From Alphaproteobacteria bacterium (lineage in GTDB: Bacteria > Pseudomonadota > Alphaproteobacteria > Caulobacterales > Aquidulcibacteraceae): a stretch of DNA of 64,000 bases. The DNA is taken from positions 62,001 to 126,000 of the forward strand of contig JAGWZE010000003.1 in the NCBI GenBank assembly GCA_018969015.1, read 5' to 3'. Each line of letters starts with the position of its first letter. Positions within the stretch are counted from its first letter, which is position 1. Below are positions 55,943-64,000 of this stretch, piece by piece. Position numbers and translations under genes: made by a program. A model generated the notes under the pieces. The model searched no databases, was not told the origin of the DNA, and saw nothing but the letters and a program-made list of their open reading frames with translations.

Positions 55943-57071
55943 TCAGTCGATGTCCTCGACGGCCGCATCCGTGCCGTTGACGCGCGCAGCGAGCGAGGCG
56001 GCCATGAAGGCGTCGAGATCGCCGTCGAGCACACCGCCGGTGTCGCTGGTTTCGACGCCCGTGCGCAGGTCTTTGACCATCTGATACGGCTGCAGCACGT
56101 AGGAGCGGATCTGCCGGCCCCAGCCGATTTCCGTCTTCGTGCTTTCGAGCGCCTTGGCCGCGGCTTCGCGCTTTTGCAGCTCGAGCTCGTAGAGGCGCGC
56201 GCGCAGCATGTTCCAGGCGGTTGCGCGGTTCTTGTGCTGCGAGCGTTCCGCCTGGCAGGCGACGACGATGCCCGTCGGGATGTGCGTGATGCGGATCGCG
56301 CTGTCCGTCTTGTTGACGTGCTGACCGCCGGCGCCGGAGGCGCGAAACGTGTCGACGCGGCAGTCCTTTTCGTTGATCTCGATCTCGATCGTATCGTCGA
56401 TCACCGGATAGACCCAGACGCTCGCGAAGCTCGTGTGGCGGCGCGCGTTGGAATCGAACGGGCTGATGCGCACGAGGCGATGCACGCCCGCTTCCGTCTT
56501 GAGCCAGCCATAGGCGTTCTCGCCCTTGATCAGCAGCGTCGCGGACTTGATCCCCGCGGTGTCGCCGTCCTGGTGCTCCAGCTCCTCCACGCGCATGTCG
56601 TGCGCATTGGCCCAGCGCGCATACATGCGCAGCAGCATCGAGGCCCAGTCCTGGCTCTCCGTGCCGCCGGCGCCGGAATTGATTTCCACGTAGCAGTCGT
56701 TGCCGTCGGCCTCGCCGGAGAGCAGCGCCGCGAGCTCGGCTTTGGCGGCGCGGTCGCGCGCGGATTCGAGCGCCTTGCGCGCTTCGCCGAGCAGGCTTTC
56801 GTCGCCGTCCATTTCCGCGAGTTCGGCGAGCTCGAGCGTGTCTTTCAGATCGGTCTCGAGCGCCTGGATGGCGTCGACCGACGCAGCGAGCTTGTTGCGC
56901 TCGCGCATCATTTTCTGCGCCGCCTCGGGGTCATTCCAAAGCGAAGGGTCTTCGGCGCGGGCGTTCAGCTCGTCCAGACGAACGATGGCGCGATCCCAGT
57001 CAAAGACGCCTCCGCAACAGGGAGACCGACGTCTCGATGCTGTCGGCGAGCGCGGCAATGTCGGGGCGCAT
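55943..57071 (-). CDS. prfB: peptide chain release factor 2, made by programmed +1 frameshift
   Basis: RF2 ends translation at UGA and UAA. The 23-codon first frame ([23 protein letters not shown]) starts at ATG 57071 and ends at a TGA (57002-57000). The main frame continues with [12 protein letters not shown] after a +1 shift at CTT-TGA-C, giving about 375 residues in all. The stop-codon tripeptide SPF in [11 protein letters not shown] and the GGQ in [15 protein letters not shown] are present. A GGAGG sits three bases before the CTT, as in the E. coli recoding site. Low RF2 thus favours frameshifting and more RF2. Confidence 0.93.
56999..57013 (-). promoter_or_regulatory. prfB: prfB +1 frameshift site
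   Basis: On the minus strand the site reads GGAGG-CGT-CTT-TGA-C. The Shine-Dalgarno-like GGAGG is spaced three bases from the CTT slip codon, and the in-frame TGA is the stop read by RF2 itself. Confidence 0.9.
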
Positions 57072-57178
57072 GGGGAACTCCGGGATGCGAGTGCTGGGAT
57101 TGGCGTTCGAGATGGCGCATCGCGGCCCCCGGCGCAAGGGCGCGGGGGGCGCGCAACGTCGGTGAGCGAGACGCCGGT

Positions 57179-57288
57179 GCTCCCTCGCTTGCGGGGGAGC
57201 TGGCGCGAAGCGCCTGAGGGGGGCGTGGCGGCTCATCACGACGCCCCCCATCGGCCCTGCGGGCCACTTCCCCCGCAGGCGGGGGAAG
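57179..57288. repeat. palindromic intergenic repeat (family A)
   Basis: GCTCCCTCGC/GCGGGGGAGC (57179-57188, 57191-57200, one wobble) and CTTCCCCCGC/GCGGGGGAAG (57267-57276, 57279-57288) bracket a central inverted repeat. The block GGCGCGAAGCGCCTGA is shared with the reverse complement of the element at 6396. It lies between prfB and the short-chain dehydrogenase. Confidence 0.7.
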
Positions 57289-57316
57289 ATTTGAAACGGC
57301 CGGCGATCGCACCGCC

Positions 57317-58117
57317 TCACGCCGGCTCCATCATCCCCCGCACGATCTTCAGCACCTGGCCGCGCGGCAGCATCCGCGCCGCCGCGATCGTGGCCTTGTT
57401 GGTCGCGCCCGTGACGACGACGCGCGTGTTGTTGCGGAACGCCGTGTAGGCCATGCGCGCGACGGGCGCGGACGCCATCACCTTGCTGCTCTTCCCGAGC
57501 CGCGTGCGCCCGGTGCCCGCGCGCTCGCGGAACTTCGACGCCGTCGGGCCGGGGCACAGGCAGCTCACCTTCACGCCCGTGCCGCGCGCCTCTTCCCAGA
57601 GCGCTTCCGAGAACGACAGCACGAACGCCTTCGACGCGTAGTACACCGCCATCATCGGGCCGGGCTGGAACGCCGCGGTGGAGGCCACGTTGAGCACGCC
57701 GCCGCGGCCGCGTGCGAGCATGTCCTTCCAGTAGATGTGCGTGAGCTCCGTCAGCGCACGGACGTTGAGATCGATCATGCCGAGCTGCGGTTCGGCCGGT
57801 TCCGCGGCGAAGGCGCCCGCATGTCCGAACCCGGCATTGTTGACGAGCACGTCGATCGTGATCCCGCGCGCGGCGATCTCGGCGGCGAGCTTCGCGCCGC
57901 CGCCGATGGCGCCGAGATCGACGGCGATCGCCGTCGCCTTCACGCCATAGGTCGACGCGAGGCGTTGGGCAACCTCCTCGAGCGCCGGCGCCGTGCGCGC
58001 GGCAAGCACCAAGTCGTAGCCGTCCTTCGCGAAACATTCGGCAAGGTCGATGCCGATTCCTGCCGACGCGCCGGTGACGAGCGCCGTCTGTCCGGCGCCG
58101 CGCTTTTTCTTGGCCAT
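57317..58117 (-). CDS. short-chain dehydrogenase/reductase
   Basis: This 266-residue SDR has the classical glycine motif VTGASAGIGIDLA, the NNAG motif, and the catalytic Ser...Tyr-x-x-x-Lys in NVASTAAF and VYYASKAFVLS. It belongs with the broad KR/DltE-like group; the substrate is unknown. It interrupts the usual prfB-mrcA order and has an SD-like GGGGAGGACACC upstream. A hairpin at 58158-58192 lies between it and mrcA. Confidence 0.9.
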   Translation of the reverse strand: MAKKKRGAGQTALVTGASAGIGIDLAECFAKDGYDLVLAARTAPALEEVAQRLASTYGVKATAIAVDLGAIGGGAKLAAEIAARGITIDVLVNNAGFGHAGAFAAEPAEPQLGMIDLNVRALTELTHIYWKDMLARGRGGVLNVASTAAFQPGPMMAVYYASKAFVLSFSEALWEEARGTGVKVSCLCPGPTASKFRERAGTGRTRLGKSSKVMASAPVARMAYTAFRNNTRVVVTGATNKATIAAARMLPRGQVLKIVRGMMEPA

Positions 58118-58157
58118 GGTGTCCTCCCCGTCGGGGGATCAGGCGACACAGGCGGCG

Positions 58158-58192
58158 GCGGTGGTTCACCCGGATGAGGACTGAACCACCGC
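58158..58192. repeat. 11-base inverted repeat between mrcA and SDR
   Basis: GCGGTGGTTCA (58158-58168) pairs perfectly with TGAACCACCGC (58182-58192) around a 13-base loop. There is no T-tract in the direction of transcription, so it may be an operator, a weak terminator, or an attenuator of the SDR gene. Confidence 0.55.
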
Positions 58193-58273
58193 GCGCAGTG
58201 CCTGGCGCGCTCCCCGAAGGCGACAACCCTAGGCCGGCGCGCCCCGCCCGCCAATCGGCGGACGCGAGTTTGC

Positions 58274-60925
58274 TCAGTAGATGCCGTCGGCGCCCTGCTG
58301 GACGGGCGGCCGCGCCGGGCCGGTCGCCGGCGTCGTCCCCGGCTGGCCCGGCACGGGCGGCGCCATGCCGCTGTCGTCGGACGTGATGAGCCCTGCGAGA
58401 TCGCCGAGCCCGTTCGGGTTCATCGACGAGCCTTGGCCGAACACGAACGGCGCGGCGCCATCGCGCACCGGTTCGGTGTCGGGGCGGAACGCCTCTTCGA
58501 TGATCGACGTCGTTTCCGGGCCGGGCAGCAGGCCCGTGTTGGCGTCGACGCGCACGATGCGCACGCCGGACGGACGGCGGAACGGCGTGGGCGCGATCCC
58601 ATCGAGCGCTTCGGCCATGAAGTCGCGGAAGATCGGCGCGGCGAGACGACCGCCGGACTCGCCCTCGCCCATCGATTTCGGCTTGTCGAAGCCCACCCAC
58701 ACGCCGACCACGAGATCGGGCAGCGGATCGCGGTTCTTCACCGTGCCGTCGGGTTGCGAGGCCGAGGAGAAGCCCACGAACCACGCGTCCTTGTAGTCGT
58801 TCGTGGTGCCCGTCTTGCCGGCGAGCGGCTTGCCGACCGTCTTGATGACGGTGCCGGTGCCGCGATCGACGACGCCTTCGAGCATCGAGGTGATCTGATA
58901 GGCCGTGATCGGATCGAGGATCTGTGCGCGGTTGTCGGGCAGCTCCGGCGGCGCGCCGCCGGCCCAGGGGCCATTGCACGTCGGGCAGGCGCGCTGATCG
59001 TGCTTGTAGACGGTCTTGCCGGTGCGATCCTGGATCCGGTCGATGAAGGTCGGCTCGACGCGCTTGCCGCCGTTCACGAACGTCGCGTAGCCCTTGACCA
59101 TGCGCATCAGCGTCGTTTCACCGGCGCCGAGCGCATAGGACAGGAAGCCCGAGCAGGCTTCCGCCGTGTCGCACTTGGGCAGGCTGTCCGGCGCGTAGAC
59201 GTCGAGATCGCGGCCATACTTGAACACGCGGTCCATCCCCATCTCGTAGGCGAGACGGATCGTCATCAGGTTGCGCGATTTCTCGAGGCCCTGGCGCAGC
59301 GTCGTCGCGCCGAAGAACTCCTTCGTATAGTTCTCCGGCGTCCACATCGTGCCGTCGGCCTGCTTGAGCGCGAACGGCGCGTCCTCGACGAGCGTCGCCG
59401 GCGTGAGGCCATAGTCGAGCGCGGCGGCGTAGACGAACGACTTGAAGGCCGAGCCCGGCTGACGGCGCGCCTGCGTGGCGCGGTTGTACTGGCTCTGATC
59501 GAACGAATAGCCGCCGACCATGGCGAGCACCCGACCGGTTTGCGCATCCATGGCGAGGATCGCGCCTTCGACGTCGGGCACCTGGCGCAGCGCCAGTTTG
59601 CCGGTCTTCATTTCCTGCACGTAGATGATCGTGCCGACGGCGAGCGCGCGCTTCTTGTCGCGCTTGGCGCCCTGCGCCACCCAGTCGAGATCTTCGGGCG
59701 CGAGGTCGGCCCGCTTGAGCGCGCCGCGCGCGATCGAAGTGGCGTCGATCTGATAGACGACCGAGACCTTCTTCGGCGCCACCGCGATGACGACGCCTTT
59801 TTCCCAGCCGCTCGCGCCCGGCGGCTCGGCGATCTTCTCCATCCGCTTCCCGAACTCCTTGTCGAGCGCAGAGAAGCTTGCGGGGGCGTCGGCGCCCGCT
59901 TTGGGACCGATCTGGGTCAAGGCGGCGAGCACGTCGCCGTCGAGGTCGAAGCGGTCGATCGGGCCGCGCCAGCCGTGGCGGCGGTCGTACTGGTCGAGGC
60001 CGATGCGCAACGCGCGCGCCGCCGCCACCTGCAGGCGCGGGTCGAGCGTCGAGCGGATCGAGAGGCCATCGTCATAGAGCTTCTTTTCGCCGTACTGCGC
60101 GGCGATCGAGCGGCGCAGTTCCTCGACGAAGTGCGCCGACACGACGAACTGCGCGCCTTGCAGACGGTCGGTGACGACGAGGTCTTCCTTCTTCGCCGCT
60201 TCGGCCTCTTCCGGCGTGATGAAGCCGTTCTCGGCCATGCGGTCGATGACCCAGTTTCGGCGCGTGATCGCCCGCTCCTTGTTGCGGACCGGGTTGTAGT
60301 TGGCGGGGCCTTTCGGCAACGCGCCGAGATAGGCGGCCTGCGCGATCGTCAGTTCGTCGAGCGGCTTGTTGAAATAGTTGAGCGCCGCGGCGGCGACGCC
60401 ATAGGCGCGCTGCCCGAGATAGATCTCGTTCAGATAGAGCTCGAGAATGCGGTCCTTCGTGAACGCCTTCTCGATGCGCTGCGCGAGGAACGCCTCTTTC
60501 ACCTTGCGGGTGATGGTGCGGTCGCTCGTCAGCAGCATGTTCTTGGCGACCTGCTGCGTGATCGTCGAGGCGCCCTGCATGCGGTCGCCGGTGAAGATCG
60601 AGAGGATGTTCACGGCGGTGGCGCGGGCGAGGCCCTGCAGGTCGATGCCGCCATGCTCGTAGAAGCCCTTGTCCTCGGCGCTGAGGAAGGCGTTCTTCAC
60701 GCGGTCCGGGATCGCCTCGATGGGCACGAAGACGCGCTGCTCGCGGGCGAACTCCGCGATCAGCGAGCCGTCGCCGGCATAGACCCGCGTCGTCACGGGC
60801 GGCTCGTACTTGGCGAGCTCTTCGTAGTTGGGCAGGCCCTGGACGGCGAAGCCGATGAACCCGACCAGCGCCAGGGCCAGCACCGCGGCGGCCGCGGCCA
60901 CCCCGATCAGAACTTTCCTCAGCAT
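58274..60925 (-). CDS. mrcA: penicillin-binding protein 1A
   Basis: This 883-residue bifunctional enzyme polymerises and cross-links peptidoglycan. It has one N-terminal membrane helix (residues 5-30), the glycosyltransferase Glu in LSAEDKGFYEHGGID, and the transpeptidase motifs GSAFKSFVYAAALD (S-x-x-K), KSRNLMT (S-x-N), and KTGTTNDYKDAW. A CPTCNGPW segment adds two cysteines. The Pro-rich C-terminus is typical. It is the same direction as amiC and prfB, a common alphaproteobacterial arrangement. Confidence 0.95.
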   Translation of the reverse strand: MLRKVLIGVAAAAAVLALALVGFIGFAVQGLPNYEELAKYEPPVTTRVYAGDGSLIAEFAREQRVFVPIEAIPDRVKNAFLSAEDKGFYEHGGIDLQGLARATAVNILSIFTGDRMQGASTITQQVAKNMLLTSDRTITRKVKEAFLAQRIEKAFTKDRILELYLNEIYLGQRAYGVAAAALNYFNKPLDELTIAQAAYLGALPKGPANYNPVRNKERAITRRNWVIDRMAENGFITPEEAEAAKKEDLVVTDRLQGAQFVVSAHFVEELRRSIAAQYGEKKLYDDGLSIRSTLDPRLQVAAARALRIGLDQYDRRHGWRGPIDRFDLDGDVLAALTQIGPKAGADAPASFSALDKEFGKRMEKIAEPPGASGWEKGVVIAVAPKKVSVVYQIDATSIARGALKRADLAPEDLDWVAQGAKRDKKRALAVGTIIYVQEMKTGKLALRQVPDVEGAILAMDAQTGRVLAMVGGYSFDQSQYNRATQARRQPGSAFKSFVYAAALDYGLTPATLVEDAPFALKQADGTMWTPENYTKEFFGATTLRQGLEKSRNLMTIRLAYEMGMDRVFKYGRDLDVYAPDSLPKCDTAEACSGFLSYALGAGETTLMRMVKGYATFVNGGKRVEPTFIDRIQDRTGKTVYKHDQRACPTCNGPWAGGAPPELPDNRAQILDPITAYQITSMLEGVVDRGTGTVIKTVGKPLAGKTGTTNDYKDAWFVGFSSASQPDGTVKNRDPLPDLVVGVWVGFDKPKSMGEGESGGRLAAPIFRDFMAEALDGIAPTPFRRPSGVRIVRVDANTGLLPGPETTSIIEEAFRPDTEPVRDGAAPFVFGQGSSMNPNGLGDLAGLITSDDSGMAPPVPGQPGTTPATGPARPPVQQGADGIY

Positions 60926-61050
60926 CGAACGTCGTCTCCGGCGTCGCGGGTCTCATGTCCCTGCGGCGCGAATATGGCGATACGCCCTCGCGGGGCGCCG
61001 TTTGGCAAGCCCGCGCGGCGCCTCAAACCGAGACCGCGCAAACCGTCCGC

Positions 61051-62325
61051 TCATCGGGCGTCGGCGAGCGTCGTCGGCGCGGCCAGGAACTCCGCCGCCG
61101 CATCGGCCAACGCCTCCATCATCACCCGGCGCTGGCGCGCATTGGTCAGGCGCTTCTCGTCCTTCGGATTGGTCATGAAGCCCATTTCCAGAAGGATCGC
61201 GGGGATGTCGGGGGCGAGCAGCACGAAGAAGCCGGCGTTGCGACGGGCGTTGCGCAGCAGCGGCGAGACCGGCTCGAGATGGCGCACAGCCACCTGGGCG
61301 AACTCCGCCGACTGGTTCTTGGTTTCGCGCTGGGCGAGGTCGAGCAGGATGTCCTGGACCTGGGCGGACTTGGGCGGATCGGGAATGTCGAGGTCCCAGT
61401 CCTGCGCCCGCGACACGGATTTGGCGCGCGTGCCCGCCCGCTCCGAGAGCGTGTAGATCGAGGCGCCCTCCGCGGCGGCGTTGGGATTGGAATCGGCGTG
61501 CAGCGAGATGAACAGGTCTGCGTTCGCCTCCCGGGCGCGGCGGACGCGTTCGGGCAGCTGCAGGAACTCGTCGCCGTCGCGGGTCAGGACGACCCGCAGG
61601 CCACGGGCCTCCAGCGCATCGCGCAGGGCGACCGCGGCGGCTAGGGTGACGTCCTTCTCATAGACGCCGCTGACCCCGACGGCGCCAGAGTCATGGCCGC
61701 CATGGCCCGCGTCGATGACGACGGTCTTGCGCAGGCGGCGGGGCGGCTTGGCCTTGGCCGGGCGTTCGGACGCCGCAAGAACGACTGGACGGTCGGTTTC
61801 TGCGGGCCGCAGGATCGGGGCCGGCGGGGGGGCGCCGAGCGGCGCGGAGGTCAGATCGGCCGTTTCAGTGACTGTCTGGTCGGTCAAAGTCGGAGCCGCC
61901 GCCGGCGCCTGGGTCGTGAAGCTGAGGCGCATCAGGCCGCCGCCCTGGGTGACGAGCTTGGGCGTCACGTCGGGCGCGGCCAGATCGAACACCAGGCGGG
62001 CGCCGCCGTTGCGGGGGGCAAAGCGGTAGCCGAGTACCGGGCCGGCGCCAGGGCCTTGGCCGGACGTCTTGCCGCCGATCGTCAGCGGCGCCTCGAAGTC
62101 CACCACGAAACGCGGCTTACCCTCTGTAAGAACGAAGGTTTTCACTGCCGGCACGCGGCTGATCGCGATCTCGGCGCGGGCGCTGTTGGCGGCGACGTCG
62201 GCGAGGACGCGCACGCGCGCGGCCGATGCGCCCGGCGCATGGGTCGATGCGGCGCCGGCCTCCGCAGGCAGGCAGGCCATGGCGGCGGTGAGCGCGGCCC
62301 CGAGAGAGATAAGGACGGTTTTCAT
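61051..62325 (-). CDS. amiC: N-acetylmuramoyl-L-alanine amidase with AMIN domain
   Basis: This 424-residue periplasmic enzyme separates daughter cells by cutting the peptide from the glycan. It has a signal peptide (MKTVLISLGAALTAAMACL), an AMIN domain (about residues 40-130), and an Amidase_3 domain with VIDAGHGGHDSGAVG, GVYEKDVTL, FISLHADSNP and LLEMGFMTN, which supply the zinc ligands and catalytic Glu. ATG 62325 was chosen because it begins the signal peptide; ATGs further upstream would add a nonconserved region. Confidence 0.94.
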   Translation of the reverse strand: MKTVLISLGAALTAAMACLPAEAGAASTHAPGASAARVRVLADVAANSARAEIAISRVPAVKTFVLTEGKPRFVVDFEAPLTIGGKTSGQGPGAGPVLGYRFAPRNGGARLVFDLAAPDVTPKLVTQGGGLMRLSFTTQAPAAAPTLTDQTVTETADLTSAPLGAPPPAPILRPAETDRPVVLAASERPAKAKPPRRLRKTVVIDAGHGGHDSGAVGVSGVYEKDVTLAAAVALRDALEARGLRVVLTRDGDEFLQLPERVRRAREANADLFISLHADSNPNAAAEGASIYTLSERAGTRAKSVSRAQDWDLDIPDPPKSAQVQDILLDLAQRETKNQSAEFAQVAVRHLEPVSPLLRNARRNAGFFVLLAPDIPAILLEMGFMTNPKDEKRLTNARQRRVMMEALADAAAEFLAAPTTLADAR

Positions 62326-62824
62326 CGTCGGATCAGAGCGTGTGTCATCGCACAGGTGCGCTTGCGGAAGTCTTGACGCCCTGCGCTTTTCTTCGCCGCG
62401 GAATTGGGGCATGGTCCCTGCAGCGTCCTTCGGGTCGCCCGACTCGCGCCGCCGGCGGAGCGCTTTCATGGCGCACCCCGAAGGCCGGCGCGGATCGCCT
62501 CCCTCCCCGATCGCGCACGCCAACCGCGCGCATCGTTACGTCGGGTCGCGCTCGTCCGCGATCTGGCCGGAGGGCCTCGCCGACCGCCTAGCGGTCCCAG
62601 CCGATGCGACGCTCACCCGTCGCCGCCGGAGTAAGGCATGACCGTTTCCCCGCTCCCGTCCGCCCCGTCGTGCGCGCTGCGCCCGGCCACGGCGTTCGGC
62701 GGCGCGATGACGGCTCGCCGACCGGCTCCAAGCCCCAAGGCGTCACCGCCCAGAACCACGCGACCCGCAGCCGCGCGCTCCCGCAGCGCCGACGGCCGTG
62801 CCGGCGTCGCGCACGGAGCATCCC
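62326..62824 (+). other. 499-base leader region between divergent amiC and rne
   Basis: This gap separates the divergently transcribed amiC and rne genes. RNase E mRNAs usually have a long 5' leader that RNase E itself cuts to limit its own synthesis, and this region is long enough for one. I see no convincing coding frame; short frames on both strands lack support. A CGGAG at 62814-62818 is the ribosome-binding site of rne. No promoter could be placed with confidence. Confidence 0.5.
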
Positions 62825-64000
62825 ATGGTCAAGAAAATGCTTATCGACGCGGCCCACCCCGAGGAGACCCGGGTCGTCGTCATGGATGGCAATCGGGTCG
62901 ATGATTTCGACTTCGAAACCCAAACGAAACGCCAGCTTCGCGGCAACATCTATCTCGCCAAAGTCACCCGCGTAGAGCCGTCCCTGCAGGCGGCGTTCGT
63001 CGAGTATGGCGGCAATCGCCACGGCTTCCTGGCCTTCGGCGAAATCCATCCCGACTATTACCAGATCCCCTCGGCCGATCGCGAACGGCTGAAAGCCGAA
63101 GTCGATCAGGTCGACGACGACGAACCCGCGGCCGCCACCGGCGCGGAAGGCGAAGGCGCCCCCGCCGAGGACGACGAGGACGAACAGGCCGCGCTCGAGG
63201 AGCGCCGCCGTCGCATCCTCACGCGCCGCTACAAGATCCAGGAAGTGATCCGCCGCCGGCAGATCATGCTGGTGCAGGTGGTGAAGGAAGAGCGCGGCTC
63301 GAAGGGCGCGGCGCTCACCACGTACCTGTCGCTCGCCGGCCGCTATTGCGTGCTGATGCCCAACACCGGGCGCGGCGGTGGCATCTCGCGCAAGATCACC
63401 AACAGCGCCGACCGCAAGCGTCTGAAGAAGATCGCCACCGAGCTCGAAGTGCCCGCTGGCATGGGTCTCATCGTGCGCACCGCCGGCGCCAAGCGCACCA
63501 AGACCGAGATCAAGCGCGACTACGAGTATCTGATCCGCGCCTGGGAGAACATCCGCGACACCACGCTGCGCTCCGTCGCGCCAGCGCTGATCTACGAGGA
63601 AAGCTCGCTCGTGAAGCGCGCGATCCGCGACCTCTACGACAAGGACGTCGAGGACATCCATGTCGACGGCGAAGCGGCGTACCGCGAAGCAAAAGACTTC
63701 GTGCGCATGCTCATGCCGAGCCACGCCAAGAAGGTCGCGCACTGGAAAGATCCGACGCCGATCTTCACGAAGACGGGCGTCGAGCGCCAGCTCGAGAGCA
63801 TCTATTCGCCGGTCGTGAACCTGCGCTCCGGCGGCTATCTCGTCATCAACCAGACCGAAGCGCTGGTCTCGATCGACGTGAACTCCGGCCGTTCCACGCG
63901 CGAACGCAACATCGAGCAGACCGCGCTCAAGACGAACCTCGAAGCGGCCGAAGAAGCCGCGCGCCAGATGCGCCTGCGCGATCTCGCCGGCCTCGTCGTC
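62825..64000 (+). CDS. rne: ribonuclease E, N-terminal part (cut by window end)
   Basis: The visible 392 codons are the catalytic half of RNase E, which initiates mRNA decay and processes rRNA and tRNA. It starts with MVKKMLIDAAHPEETRVVVM. The S1 domain (RQLRGNIYLAKVTRVEPSLQ, then AFVEYGG) is interrupted by a strongly acidic insert (about residues 95-125), typical for alphaproteobacteria. The DNase I-like domain holds the first catalytic Asp in LVSIDVNSGRSTRERNIEQT. The window ends at LRDLAGLVV, just before the second catalytic Asp and the C-terminal scaffold, which are outside it. Confidence 0.95.
   Translation, partial: MVKKMLIDAAHPEETRVVVMDGNRVDDFDFETQTKRQLRGNIYLAKVTRVEPSLQAAFVEYGGNRHGFLAFGEIHPDYYQIPSADRERLKAEVDQVDDDEPAAATGAEGEGAPAEDDEDEQAALEERRRRILTRRYKIQEVIRRRQIMLVQVVKEERGSKGAALTTYLSLAGRYCVLMPNTGRGGGISRKITNSADRKRLKKIATELEVPAGMGLIVRTAGAKRTKTEIKRDYEYLIRAWENIRDTTLRSVAPALIYEESSLVKRAIRDLYDKDVEDIHVDGEAAYREAKDFVRMLMPSHAKKVAHWKDPTPIFTKTGVERQLESIYSPVVNLRSGGYLVINQTEALVSIDVNSGRSTRERNIEQTALKTNLEAAEEAARQMRLRDLAGLVV

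Noticed and set aside
58433-61456. A 1007-codon open frame antisense to mrcA and part of amiC
   Set aside because: PBP1A and AmiC motifs are unmistakable on the minus strand. The plus-strand translation is Arg/His-rich with no domain, a common artefact of high GC.
62326-62824. Short open frames in the amiC-rne gap as small genes
   Set aside because: They lack ribosome-binding sites and hydrophobic or domain-like sequence, and differ from each other in every frame.
62588-63742. A 384-codon open frame antisense to rne
   Set aside because: It is the mirror of a strongly conserved RNase E frame in GC-rich DNA, has no ribosome-binding site, and its translation has no recognisable fold.

Overview
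The window is chromosomal DNA from a GC-rich alphaproteobacterium, most likely near the Caulobacterales/Hyphomonadaceae. The basis is the C4 (Shemin) haem route with a 5-aminolevulinate synthase, a MucR/Ros-type regulator, one bifunctional Rsh next to rpoZ, an S1-inserted RNase E, the pyrE-pdxJ-acpS-lepB-rnc-era block, and a bactofilin/M23 pair. This placement is inferred from gene content, not from a database search. Almost the whole window is coding and consists mainly of core genes. I see no tRNA, rRNA, CRISPR array, prophage or insertion sequence.

Layout. 1-3.1 kb: end of a MucR regulator, divergent hemA/hemB with small partner genes. 3.1-6.4 kb: a VapBC-like toxin-antitoxin pair with a perfect palindromic operator, then a TetR regulator divergent from a MerR-thiolase pair, with two TetR-type palindromes between them. 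6.5-10.5 kb: small redox genes, motB, the leucyl/arginyl transferase bpt and an orphan small protein. 10.5-17.4 kb: lemA and an M48 protease, parC, a kinase-like protein, a DUF2975 membrane protein with a Cro/XRE regulator behind a palindrome-filled promoter, and recO. 17.6-24.8 kb: the era-to-pyrE operon, a histidine kinase, and a protein that looks like a degenerate receiver. 25-30.4 kb: rsh-rpoZ-folK, divergent from an NYN nuclease-family and uracil-DNA glycosylase pair with overlapping start codons, then a GNAT acetyltransferase. 30.4-40.3 kb: dapA-smpB-GNAT, lytic transglycosylase, PLP dehydratase, hrpB, a lipoprotein, tgt-queA. 40.3-47.5 kb: gyrA-coaD-two cyclophilins-HD protein, an EamA transporter and a low-GC membrane protein. 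47.5-55.9 kb: a large AsmA/YhdP-like protein, bcp, the M23-bactofilin operon with a clear terminator, an exported methyltransferase and a seven-repeat FG-GAP protein. 55.9-64 kb: prfB with a programmed +1 frameshift, a short-chain dehydrogenase, mrcA, amiC, and the first 392 codons of rne.

The genes serve tetrapyrrole synthesis, DNA topology and repair (parC, gyrA, recO, UDG), RNA processing and translation (rnc, era, rne, smpB, prfB, tgt, queA), the stringent response, and envelope building (mrcA, amiC, lytic transglycosylase, M23-bactofilin, lepB). Many neighbours are translationally coupled by 4-base stop/start overlaps, often with GTG or TTG starts.

The least expected signals are regulatory: a palindrome occupying a promoter spacer, paired TetR operators, the vapB operator, the prfB recoding site, two genes sharing the bases of one CATG as opposite start codons, and at least four families of long palindromic intergenic repeats. 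I found no clear evidence for a wholly new multi-gene system. The best candidates for new biology are the pseudo-receiver next to a histidine kinase, the DUF2975-XRE unit, and the NYN-UDG pair.
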